Program-made: the position numbers and the translations under genes
Assembly (NCBI GenBank): GCA_004794785.1
Contig: SJOL01008415.1
Coordinates: 145,164 to 209,163 of the forward strand
Length of the DNA: 64,000 nucleotides
Source of the DNA: Opisthorchis felineus
Taxonomy: Eukaryota > Platyhelminthes > Trematoda > Opisthorchiida > Opisthorchiidae
Direction of reading: 5' to 3'
Shown here: positions 53,300 to 64,000 of the stretch, in pieces
How the letters are laid out: each line of letters starts with the position of its first letter
How positions within the stretch are numbered: position 1 is the stretch's first letter
Notes under the pieces: generated by a model
What the model saw: the letters and a program-made list of their open reading frames with translations, nothing else
The model's database searches: none
Told to the model about the DNA's origin: nothing

Positions 53300-55082
53300 A
53301 CTGCATGTTAGATATCTGTTAGGTGTAATCAATGTTGGCTGTTTTTCCCCAATGTTTCCTCGAATGTTTTATTTTTTGAGGCTCTGAATTAACGCGCCAC
53401 CTTGTGGTAGGGATGATAAGGCGAGCATGTAATCAGCAACAGATGTTTTGGTTCAGATTCAATTTATAAGGGATTTGTGTAAATTCGTCCATACACTGGT
53501 TGTTTTGATGTGTTTTATGTCCTAATTTGATGAGTAGAGTTCTTCGTTTTGAATTCCGCAAAAATACACTGAAGAAGTAAGCAGCGGGGTGCAAATAGTC
53601 AAGCTTCGAAGCTATTACAGTATGGTTAATATAAGGATTCCTGCGGCTCACGACTGACTTTTCTAGATAAATCAGCGTAAATCCCACTTCATCACCAAGA
53701 TTTGAATCAAAAAGTGGTGTCCTACTGGTGATACAGATTTACAGAATAATCTTTTGTCCTATTCATCTGAACTAGGAACTAATTTACTGAACAGTGTTCA
53801 ACAAATATGAATGTACGGACTACTTTTGTACATTTTCTTTGAATGCGAGTAGCAAACTTCAACCACTCAATGAGGAACTGGTTTGAATCCCGAAATGCCA
53901 AGAAGCGGACCCATAAAAATTGTTGTATTGTGCATCAACTAGCAATCAGACCCTTAAAGTCATCATACTCACTGGAATCAATTACTGTCAATCTGTTGGC
54001 TCAGCAGGCTTACGAATTAGCAGCTTTGTTGTCTCAGAAAGATGACGAATATTACTGTTGTCATGCATAAGAAAATTGGGTTCTTATTGTTAGAGCAGTA
54101 GGATTCATTGCAGAGTATCTGTTCAATAATTTTCACTCCATAAGTGCTTTATAAGATGAAGCTTAGCCCCAAATCATCAGACGGTCTTCTCTTTTAGCCC
54201 GAGCCTGTTCTGCACCAAAATACGGCTTATTGTTCTGGCTAATAGCTGCACCCTAACCTTCTACAACTCATTTGCAGCAAAGAGCTATTCGACAATACCT
54301 TCTCTGCAAGTTTGATGTCTTTTTATTCTTTTTTTGTACCAATGGATTCAATAATTTGTTTTTACTTTATTTTAGCTTGCGCAATTTGGTAAATTTTTTT
54401 CCACAGATTTTTGTAGATAACCAGCATACATATTCTATTCAAATGATGATCCTGCGGTAAAACAGGCTGCACCATCATAGCCATGCGTTCTAAAATCTTT
54501 GGTAAAAGTAGCTATATATGATATATGGGGCCGGTTTCATAATAGTGATCATGTCTAAACTATTTCTGGTCTGGATCAGGTACCTTATTTTAGTTTAAAA
54601 TCAGTTCAAAAGCATTGTTTCGTATCGCCGACAAAAGCCGGTTGCTTTGATAGCTGCCATTTGTGGTGAACTTGTTCATCTGCATCAATACTATAATGTA
54701 CTTCCTATTAATAATCCGCTTGATCAAATATTTTTGCAAAAGTGGACAGTATTCATTGATGGCCTATATCTTCCTAAACCAACCTATGAAATTTGCTTCA
54801 CCAGAACCATATGTAAAGTTAATTATATTTTCAGTTTCTACCAGTTCTTTATTTATAGTTATTTATGTGGTGAATGTATTATTTCGTTGCTCACAACTGA
54901 AATAAATTCTTATCAGTTTGACTGTTATGAACATTGGCATTGTTATTACACACGATGATAGGCAACAATAAATGATGTAGGAGAAGAGACACACAACCAA
55001 CTTCTGTGACTGGCAAAAGCCGAACTGTCTGGTTTGCAGCAATTTTTTTATTCACTGTTATTAGTTGCGATTTTACATTACA

Positions 55083-55165
55083 AAAGCATATACACATACA
55101 TATATACACATATATATACATACACATATACATAAGTATATATAAGTATATAAGTATGCATGTAT
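55083..55165. repeat. AT-rich microsatellite (TATACA/TACACA/TATAAGTA mixture)
   Basis: Tandem short units change gradually from ACATA/TATATACA to AAGTATATA. It directly abuts the repeat body at 55166-55510 and, read on the minus strand, forms its 3' tail. Confidence 0.9.
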
Positions 55166-55510
55166 AAGTATTAATAATAAACGCGGGGAAGTGCCTAACG
55201 GCAACCAGCTTGATTCTGCGCTCCCATAACTAGACTGTACCTTAAACGTCATAACTGGACGGATTCGGTTCAACCTCCGGTAGTTCGGAGACTCCTGATT
55301 TAGAGTCCCTGGGCATCTGGTGATACTTGTCATTGATCGATTTGAAAGCAATCACATGGTTGCCCAATAAATTTGGACCATTCGTGCGAGGGCTGTGAGT
55401 GTTCGAATATACATTACTGGCACAACAGTAAAAGAGCCTGTGTACTTGGGATAACAACTCCGCAGGCCGATCTAGTTCCGCCATCTGAAATCCTTTACAA
55501 TCATGCGGGA
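55083..55510 (-). repeat. Retroelement-like repeat with microsatellite tail
   Basis: On the minus strand a more G+C-rich body (55510 down to 55166) ends in GGCACTTCCCCGCG and then TTTATTATTAAT, and passes straight into the AT microsatellite. That layout is typical of the 3' ends of SINEs or LINEs with simple-sequence tails. Two minus-strand frames are open through the body (55242-55484 and 55073-55351). The first reads MAELDRPAELLSQVHRLFY and matches no domain I know. The family is not identified, and the 5' boundary is approximate. Confidence 0.45.
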
Positions 55511-56762
55511 TCGTATGAGCATCAAATATAAGACAAGATACACATTAGGAGTGTCAGTTGATTTAACTTCACAAGCTTTTCGCGGGAAAATCCGAGAGTT
55601 ATTTTGACAAAATCTCTGCCACTGGCTATTTAGTCACACAACGTTTTGTTGGTTTTAACGCTAGACTTAACTCGGTTTGTAGAGTTCTTTAAAAAGCCAG
55701 ACAGCGAACTGTCTAGATAACCGCCAAGAACTGGATGGACGTGTTAAATGATTATAAATTCTTATAAAAGTACTTATCGGTACGTCTTCACAGGATAATG
55801 GAATTGCCGCAATCCAGTGCCTGTCTTTTGTGAATCCACTAGTAGCAGCAGTTGTATACGTGCTAGTCAGTAAACTGGTTTTAGTGAGACCTGGAGAATT
55901 TGGGGTGAGAACAACGGAGTACTAAGGGAGTGTTCGTAAGCTTGTCAAAATTTCGTTCTTACAAAGGTCCAAAATCCGGGTTTGTAAACTATGCAGACAT
56001 TAGAATATTAGGCTGATAGGACGGCATCAGACCTTAACTGTAAAAGTATAAATCATCTTTTTCCCAACAATTTTCCTGAACTGACATTTTTTCAATCTCG
56101 ATGTATTCCGACCTCTATGCCAATCTATGGTTAGTTGTCATTTCAGTGGTCAACGAAAAAACGGATCTAGTATGAAATATGAGTTGGGCTTTTTTTAATC
56201 AAATGGAAGGCGATGTCCAAAAGTTGTGCAAAGTCCGATTTTGCACGTTGTTTTGAGAACTGGAATGATTTTAATATTTTTATTCAGAAAAAAACTACAT
56301 TTTAGTGGAATACTGCCAGAAAGGTTCACGGAAATTCCAAGACGATTAACGCTACTTTTTTACCCAAAACACTTATCAAACCACTCTTTAAGGGACTGGG
56401 ATTGATTTTTTATGGGCAGTGTAGTGTAAATGAAACGTTCCTTTGGCTTAGATGCAATATTTATGAGAAAGTACCCATTTGCAAAGTGGTTACGGATCCA
56501 TCAAACATTACCATCAAAGCTCTACTAAAATAACCTTCCAGAGGGACCTCGTGAGTTGTTTTCAGACATAAAATATAACAAATATTGAGCATCAGGTAAG
56601 AGTACAAAACTTGTCTGGAATGTAATCAAGTGGTTTGAAATTTGTGTAGTATATCGGCTAGTGCAATGTGTGAACAACACACGACGTTTTTGAACTCGGC
56701 TCCAGTTTTCGGCGTTTCAGTCATCTCAGGTGCTATCATCAAACCGTTTTTCTTGATGTTAG

Positions 56763-57215
56763 TTGCTTGCCCGACGTAATGACTTACTTGTAAAAGCTTT
56801 CGAGTTTGTTACGCCAGTTGCAATCATTTGCGCAACTCTTCTCCGCGTTGTTGATTGTAATAGTTGTTTTCTTTCTCACTTTGCAATAGAGAATTATGCG
56901 TCATTTTTGTCACCAACGAAAACAATACACCAGTTATACATACTGGAATTTACTGTCATAACACACTTTCGGGTGTGTAAGAACGGTTCGGTGATAGCAT
57001 TTTGCCAAAATCAGCTAGACAAAAGTCGATTATCGTTTCTGTTGTCACACAAAAGGCGGACTCCTTCACATTATTGTACCATGAAGAACGTTTATGTGAG
57101 ACTTCGTGTCTATGACGGGCAGGAATTTCCAGAAATTCCTCGGAACAAAAGAATAAGATTGGTGCTGTTACGACAAAAAATAGCTGATGTTTTACCAAGC
57201 GCAACACACAACTAA
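56763..57215 (+). other. Open reading frame, unrecognised (150 codons)
   Basis: The first third is hydrophobic (VTPVAIICATLLRVV); the C-terminal part is basic and reads NVYVRLRVYDGQEFPEIPRN. No start context, splice sites or family are recognised. Part of the opposite strand (56956-57207) is also open, which argues for chance. Confidence 0.12.
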
Positions 57216-57974
57216 CTTGGTGGCTCAGTACCTAACGAGGTGTACAAAACTGAGTTATTCTTTCGGTCAACCAACCAAGTAGACAAAGCATTCATTTGAT
57301 AAGTTAGTATATCTGACCTTTACTAAAATAGTCTGACTGTCCTGTTTGGGTAATTTCAGAAAATTGGTTTTATGCACATTTAGTTGATCCTTTGATATCG
57401 ACAAACTGACTTGAAATCGAATACCAGGTCTTATAATCTGTCATCTGTGACCTCTGCAAACTTCCGTACATCATGGGTCAAAAACCCTCATAGCATGGAT
57501 ACAAAGAGTGCACATACATACAGATAAAATCCTAGTTTTATCGTTGCAAGCATGTAAATCTGAGGGACTAGATCATCTACGTTTAATACAAATCGAACAC
57601 TAGTTAGGGAATAGACAGTTAATGCAGTCCATTTCCTTTGTTCTTAATTGCAAACATAAAAGCAAACTGATGAAGTCTATGGCGGCTGCCAACTTCGATA
57701 TGCTGTTTGTATGTTCTGTTCGTGGTGTTCACCTGAGTTCCCGTCACTGGATAACTGAGACACGACAATAGTGCACCCGAATTGTCCAATGAGATTCAGG
57801 TCAAGACCTTCCCGGAAGAAGAGAAAAAATCAGTCACTTGAGCTTTCCCTATTTAGTCCAATCAAACAGATGAAAAATTAGTTGTAGGTGTTGCGAGATT
57901 TGATTACCGAGATTAACGCTCACGCCACACTCGTTTGAACAGTCATCTGCCTGTCCTGGCCCAATCATTCTTGT

Positions 57975-58130
57975 GAGTTAATCCACACCAAAAGAGGTAA
58001 GCACTGTACTCGAGTTTCAATTTTATTAAAGCTCATCAGTAGTGCTTATCCCTGGCCATACTAGGGTTTGAACTCCGGACATCTGACATGCCAAGCAGGC
58101 GTGTTGCCACTACTCCACCAGCGCAAGTTG
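57975..58130 (-). mobile_element. tRNA-derived SINE with hammerhead, copy A
   Basis: The minus strand carries an RNA polymerase III A box (TGGTGGAGTAG, plus 58110-58120) and B box (GTTCAAACC, plus 58065-58073) about 36 bases apart, the spacing of a tRNA-type promoter. A hammerhead sequence follows immediately and then a CTTTTGGTGTGGA block shared with copy B. The tRNA-like head, ribozyme and tail align with copy B along roughly 150 bases with many substitutions. Similarity also continues about 25 bases 5' of the A box. This architecture is the one described for the SM-alpha SINE-like family of schistosomes. Ends and target-site duplication were not resolved. Confidence 0.82.
57999..58047 (-). 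ncRNA. Hammerhead ribozyme, type I, conserved core bases present (SINE copy A)
   Basis: On the minus strand: helix I arm AAGCACT (58047-58041), one A, core CTGATGA (58039-58033), helix II, core GAAA, helix III CTCGAG (58014-58009), triplet GTA (58009-58007), then C and the second helix I arm AGTGCTT (58005-57999). The helix I arms pair perfectly over 7 bases. Helix III is ACT/AGT closed by a 2-base CG loop, as short as in schistosome and newt hammerheads. Predicted cleavage falls between 58007 and 58006. All invariant core bases are present. The weak point is helix II, where GCTTT must pair AAATT with a G-U and a C-U mismatch. Self-cleavage is inferred. Confidence 0.82.
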
Positions 58131-58339
58131 GACGCATCCAAATTTTCCCGTCTGAAAAGCCGTCACCGAAAAACTGTCCAGCAGGTTTCAAGCGTCTATG
58201 GCGCTACCTGACTGGAAAGACTTAACATGTGGGACAACCTATCGACACAACGAGGACAATTACCAGGTCGTCGTTCAAGGCCTCGGGCCAACCAATCATA
58301 TTGCTCAATCGTGAACGTGTTCGCCTGTTCAGACGTGAT

Positions 58340-58512
58340 AATTCAGTTGCTTCCAGCTTGATGTGGTGAAGTAGTGGTAACACGCTCACCTCGTATGTCA
58401 GATGTGGGGAGTTCAAATCCCGGTATTGCCAAGGATATGCGCTGCAGCTGAGCTCTAATATGAGCGAAACTCAAGCCTGGTGCTTCCTTCCTTTGGTGTA
58501 GACTCACCAGAT
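58340..58512 (+). mobile_element. tRNA-derived SINE with broken hammerhead, copy B
   Basis: Plus-strand copy with A box TGGTGAAGTAG (58364-58374) and B box GTTCAAATC (58411-58419). It then has hammerhead sequence, and a CCTTTGGTGTAGACTCAC tail that matches copy A. It lies in opposite orientation to copy A, about 230 bases away, A-box ends facing each other. It has diverged from copy A throughout, so the pair arose either by separate insertions or by an old inverted duplication. Confidence 0.8.
58436..58485 (+). ncRNA. Degenerate hammerhead (SINE copy B)
   Basis: GAAAC (58466-58470) and a perfect helix II (GCTC 58452-58455 with GAGC 58462-58465, loop TAATAT) are retained. The other core strand has shrunk from CTGATGA to CTGA (58448-58451), a loss of three essential bases. 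The expected GTH triplet reads AGC. The helix is thus better than in copy A while the catalytic core is lost, so this copy should be inactive. Confidence 0.75.
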
Positions 58513-58979
58513 AGAAAAATGCCTACCTAAAAACAGGCTGAGCAATTTTTAATTCAGTTTTAATCACCTCGCTTCACACCGGAATTCCTCGCAGACTCCT
58601 ACGGTCTGAAAATCTTATTTTTCATTTCCTTAGCCCAAAGTATTTGACGCACTTCATGCACACTCGAAACACAACTAACTTGCTTTTTAGGCTTTCTCTA
58701 AATTCACGATTGCTCACTCGATTTTTCTTTCAGCACCATATTAGAACAGACCATTTGAGGAGGAAACTTGTAAGCCTAGGCTATTATGTTTACGAACCGC
58801 AGAAGTTTGTGGCTCCCAGATGGTCAGCTGTTCGTTACTTACTTATGGTCACTTATTTTCTTCGCCCGCATAACCTTTCATTCTTATATGGAGTCCCGTA
58901 TAACAATCGCCTGTGAGATACGCCTTTCCGTCAAGACTTACCAAGGTAGACGGTAATATAGGGGACCAAATATGCATGA

Positions 58980-59170
58980 CTTTGCAATTGTGGCCGCCTG
59001 CGCACAGCCACCGAGTGGGGCCAGTGACACTTAGCACGTTCAGTGCAACATCAGAGGAAGCCAGGGTCTCCACATATCTGGGTTTACATTGTTGCGCTCC
59101 CGAAAGTATCAAGGACTACGAACGTCAAGATGGACAACGCCATCATTGCCTTTCTGGCTTGAAGTGATAT
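58980..59170. other. G+C-richer block, unidentified
   Basis: About 190 bases stand out by composition (GCCGCCTGCGCACAGCC near 58992), with open frames on both strands. It is probably a repeat fragment; no family is recognised. Confidence 0.25.
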
Positions 59171-62100
59171 GACTTTAGATAGAAAAGTGCAGCTAGACAG
59201 CAGGACAGCAAGTAGCGTAGCAAGATGAGTCAAAACCATTGGCTAAATTATGTGTACACCAAGTATTGCAACTATTGAGGAGGTGCATGAGCTTTCCAAC
59301 CGCCTCCGTAAAACAACGACTGGTGGACTGCTTCTGTTCATCGTGTGATAAGTAATGCTTTGTTGTGGCAGACGATTCTGATTCACCACGAAGAATTTCG
59401 CTCTAGCCTCCCGAACTCAGTAACGTTTGATTATTTGAGATCCCATAACACAGCTATGGAACCTGAGTTGCAGTCAATATTTTATTGATTACCTCTTGTT
59501 TATTATGCTCAACTTCGATCACTTACCACGAGGCATTTCACAAAACACTTGATGCTCAATTTACCAGCTAAATGCTTTTCGCTGGGCTAACACTGTTTAA
59601 AGTCCCGGAACGATTTGTTCATCAAATGCCTCACAGTATGGCTGTTAGTACCAAAACTGGTCGTTGTCTGTTGCCTGTATTCCAAAATAGTATACTTCTA
59701 TACTCTCTCATGGTTACGCCGGTTCACAGTGATTGTAAACACTGATCATGTATACATGTCTGTCTCAAGGCGAAATAAAACTCGTTGTACGCAAGGGAGG
59801 ATACCAGAGTAACAAGTAGTTTTACCAGTCACTCAGTATTCGTAAGGTCACAGCGTAAGCCACAATGATTCGGACGGCCATGAAAATATGCATCAACAAA
59901 CTTTTACTTGCTAGAACCAAATAAATTTTACACGAGCTTCCAAAAAATGATCAGGCAGGGTTGCATAAAGAATCACTTATACCAACTTCACCAGACTGCG
60001 ATTTCGGAGCGTGATGGTGGAAATGGCCTTGGCGACAACAGCATGGCTGCTTGTGCCAAAGTGCTTAGCAGCAAACGATACACGACTCTGATTTCTGTTC
60101 TGTTTGTTTTTTGTGCTGAATCTGGGAGCAATAAGTACACCAATGGGTGGCTACCAAAATCAAAGGTGCATTCTGAAATGACATCCACAATACATAACAG
60201 GACCCAATGGCAACTATTAATAACCAAGTTTGCAGGCTGTGGTGCTACCTCCATCCAATTCATCTCTGTTTGAGAGGGGCTGCCTAGATCACACTTGTCG
60301 TCCCTAGCCCAAGGATTACAAAGGGGCGTTTTTACTGTCTTGGTTTTTTTCTATTATGTAGAGAATTAAACATTATAGAGATTGTAACTTGGAAAGACAT
60401 TCTGGGAAACAACAATGGACTGTATAATACCTCCAACATTTTTATCGCAGAACCACTGTCTCAGAGGTAAATCGTTTAATTTTGAAATTTTTCAGCAAAT
60501 ACTGCTGCTTTCCTTCCGCTTTAACTCAAAAAAAATTTATTCACTTATATTCAGAGCAAATTCAATGCTGCCGCGTTTTGAAGCAAAGTGCGGATAATCG
60601 GAAATTGGTTTATTTGAAAGCAATACTGAAAGAAAGGCTGTTTGGTAAACACACTGGATATAATCCAATCAAATGGAGCAACCTTCATTCCAGTTTAGAG
60701 GACATCACTTAAAAGGCAAAGTTTATATTCAGCTATATAAAAGACACTCTTTTTAGCAGATTACGGACTCGAAAGAACAGTAGGTTTATCTTTGTTTTTT
60801 TGAAGTGACTTCAGATGAGCTTTCTCTATTACTTGAAACGTTGGACTCATCTGCATTTCACCCGACCAACCTGCAAGAATATGCTCAAAAAATCGGTTAA
60901 ACTACAAACCCCCTGAAAACGACTTTCAGTCTTCCAGTCATTTGTTTACCCAAAAAGCTACTCGTTCCTGGCAGTCCCTGAGCCACCAGTAAAAGCTCTT
61001 ATTCCTCAAATATACCCGGGGGTTCTCTTGTTCAATGAAATCTCTCTGAACGAAAGTATTCGAACTAAAGCGAGTACGCCTGAATTACCTTGAGATGCCT
61101 CGGCGGTTGAAACGCGGATGTAATGGCTGGTTCAAACACAGCCTTGGCTTTTCGAAGTTTCATGCCTAAACTTGCGAAACATGGTATTATTTCAGCCCCC
61201 ATTCTTCCTCCGAGTCACCGGAAGGATACCAAACGTCTATTTCATTTCAAGTGAATGAGTAAATCAAGATCTTGTCGTCCTAGTGGTTTCCAGTCGGTCG
61301 ACCAATAGAGTAAAACTATTTTCATACCGTTTTTTGGTTGCAATCAAAGATAATAGTGACAGATCAAAACTCGGGGGCCATTGTTTTATCGTAAGCTGCA
61401 GCAGGCAGCAACTGACAAAGGTTACCGAGCTAGCATGGCCTCAGTGCGCACCGTTCCGTTCGACTATCAAAATTTGCACGTCCTGAAATCCGCTAAGACC
61501 ACTCTAATCAGTCTATTTAGGCCCTTATAGCCTATAGCAAGCGAACGGTTGAACGGCTGGACTCGACTTGCGGGGGTGCTTGGTTATTCAGGCTTAGTTT
61601 TATTTGCTCAGTACACCCATTCGAGATGACACACAGCTGTGTTCGGCAGGCCGAAACCAATACCTTTCGTCCTGTTAACCTTGGATGAGATTAATACGTG
61701 CCTACGTTACTAAGTTATAATCTGTCCACGTTTTTTATCGATGGGTAAACAGACTATATGACTATATGACAACTCATAGTTGCCTTGGCAACTTTTCTGT
61801 GGCTGTACTAATGAGCTGTAGGATGCGTTTTTACTAATTGATTACTTGGATTCGACTGGCTCATGAATCTCATAGTATCTAGAATCATCAATCAATAAGG
61901 CAGTATTTTTCGGTTGCTCCGCCAAGAAGACATGTGGTTGCCATCAATGACCGACACGTACTCACAACTGGTCTGCCGCAAATTGTCTGAAACCGGGTTC
62001 AGTATGACGTGCCACTGTTACCGACCGGAAGACGTGAAAACAATTCTTGAAAATTAAGAGCCAGTCGAGTCATGATAAAAAAAGCACCTACTAAGGCCAA

Positions 62101-62840
62101 CGTAAGCCATAGGTTTCCACACTATACTTTAGGTCCTTCTCAAGATGAACCAATCAAGCTCAGTAGGGAAAAATAACCCCACACGGTTCGGTTACATTGA
62201 ATAGCCTGATGGAGTACAATCAGGCGAATTACCCGTGATAGACAACCCACAGTTACAGCGAGGAACAAACGCGCGCAAGCCACTAATTTACGTGTGGTAG
62301 ATCAACCTGTATGATTTTCTTGATAGACTTTTAATCTCGCCTCTGAAACAGACCTACGGAATCTTTAACATCAGCATGATTGTCTAGGATCCAATTATTT
62401 TGTTTCTGTCCGTTGTTTAAGACTTGTATGTTGGACAAATGCTAACAGAACCAAACTGAAATATTCTGTTAAGTTCAGTTACACCGAAGTTTCAATATCC
62501 GTTTTTTCACAGTCCACAAACAGTGGTCTGGAAATAATTCGCAAAGTCTGACGCCGTCTGCGCACGTCACGCAGCTGGTTGCTGATAATAGCCTCCCCAA
62601 TTCTCTGGTTGTGCGTACTGCAATGAGTGCTGGCTCAGTAAAAGAAAATTTTCAGCTTGACAGACCATGCGTGAATCTTTTTTGTCTCCTACAACCACTT
62701 TTCATTTATTAGTTGTAACTGCCCCCCTGCACATCTTCGATCCCACACAAGCTAAAAAGTTGGCGTGCGGCACTCTGGATAACTTGCATGTAGAAACGTT
62801 GGGCGTGAATATTTGTGAACACTATGGCTATATACAGCAC

Positions 62841-62870
62841 ATATAATATATATAATAGATATAATACATA
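62841..62870. repeat. Degenerate (TATAATA)n tract
   Basis: A short AT tract of ATATAATA-like units. Confidence 0.7.
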
Positions 62871-64000
62871 CTGGCGCCTAACTAGTATGCAACGATGGAG
62901 GGAAAACTCGATAAATAGTAAAAGCCAAGGGAATCCATGGAGAATCACTGCGAAATACCGCGTCCATAGAGAGAACGTTTAAGGAGGTCAAAGCCGTATC
63001 TATTTACAAACAGCAGTGAAATATGCATATCTGAGCACTACTTGGAGCAAAGATTGAAACATCGGAACTGAACCAGTTCCTTTCGGGTCCGAAGTGCGAC
63101 AGACAGGCAGACAGAATTTGGGTAGTCAATATGATCAGTTAGCGACAGTATGCTCACCACTACGATCAACCACGTGCCAGATACTCGAGGATTTCCAACC
63201 ATTTGTGAACAAAATAACATGGAATCTAGCCAGGAAGATAAAAAGACTCCACCAGTTACAGCCCACCAGCAATCGCTTCCACTTCATGTTCCACTTCGCG
63301 TTGTCCATTCCCCGTGAACTTTTCTTAAGCAAGGATTTGAGCAACAAACAGAATTTTCTATTGACAGCAGCTGACTAATCGTAGCCCATGTACCAGGTAC
63401 CTAAATCGGATGAGTTTATCTACTGATCTAATGATCTGACTTCACTAAAAATACCCGCCTGTGGACTACTTCATTGCGGACATACTGAAGCCAACTTGCG
63501 CCTACTATGAAACAGTGAGATCGATGACCAATTACTTGCGGGTAATTAAGGTCTTCGAATAGGATGGGACAAGTCTTGCGTCCATTACTAAAGGATAGTA
63601 TAACAACAATTAAACCTACAGGAAGGTTTACACCAGTATCTTCGGAAACTTCTTTCAGGAAATCATCCACCGTCCGAGAACCTTAAGAGATTATCAGGCA
63701 TTCATGGCAGTACAGTCTAACAGGTCAGCGTCTCAGCGCACAAAAACTATTGTATTTCTTCAGAAGGTCTACAGAATATGCAGTATACTTGCTTGTTACA
63801 CAAAAAATCAACAGACCTGCTTTATTTAACCCCAGAGCCCACAAGTCACAGCTACGGTGTGGAGTTGGAAATGAGCAAAGTGGTTTGCCTTCTTTGATGA
63901 TGAAAGATGCTATCATGCATTTCCACAAGAAGCGAAAATTCAACCCACCTGGCGGTAGATTCGATTATACCATTATGTAACAGCTAACGGTATCAGTGAT

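Noticed and set aside
53881..53900. GTTTGAATCCC resembling a tRNA B box
   Set aside because: No A box at the proper distance and no cloverleaf.
57668..57700. CTGATGAAG motif considered as a hammerhead
   Set aside because: No GAAAC or complementary helix II nearby.
58733..58760. TTTTTCTTTCAG followed by CACCATAT, a candidate acceptor for the next kinase exon
   Set aside because: In the required phase it reads Ala-Pro-Tyr then stop, not APEV.
59908..60273. 121-codon plus-strand frame
   Set aside because: The opposite strand is equally open, and no domain or element similarity is seen.

Overview
This is eukaryotic, AT-rich, intron-dominated DNA, most likely from a parasitic flatworm and best matching a digenean fluke. 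That inference rests on three things seen together: a gene whose 5' exons are separated by introns of 37-42 bases and then by a giant intron, a Penelope-like retroelement, and a tRNA-headed SINE carrying a hammerhead ribozyme, as in the schistosome SM-alpha family. No species is claimed.

One host gene is recognised: a calcium/calmodulin-dependent protein kinase type I (CaMK1) on the plus strand. Its N-lobe and catalytic loop lie in four short exons at about 1.5-2.1 kb. A 29,434-base intron follows, and a fifth exon (31515-31641) carries the DFG motif and activation loop. The rest of the kinase (from the APE motif onward) is not seen, so the gene should continue beyond base 64000. Nearly the whole window is therefore two introns of this gene.

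The introns hold decayed mobile DNA: a Tc1/mariner transposase relic (about 15.9-16.35 kb, minus), two LINE reverse-transcriptase relics (about 26.8-27.1 and 34.6-34.95 kb, plus), an 83-84 base dispersed repeat at 36.7 and 40.4 kb (the second flanked by a 14-base target-site duplication), a Penelope relic at 42.7-43.0 kb, and a better-preserved 5'-truncated Penelope copy at 47.9-49.17 kb with a GIY-YIG endonuclease domain and a 3' hammerhead-like motif. A repeat with a microsatellite tail lies at 55.1-55.5 kb. Two head-to-head SINE copies at 57.97-58.51 kb carry hammerhead sequences, one with all conserved core bases present and one broken. Several AT, TG and pentanucleotide microsatellites are scattered through.

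The remaining sequence shows no gene I can defend. A few long open frames (25.2-26.5, 29.96-30.4, 52.9-53.3, 56.8-57.2 kb) are listed as unrecognised. The most interesting material is the ribozyme-bearing retroelements and the micro-intron/giant-intron layout of the kinase gene.
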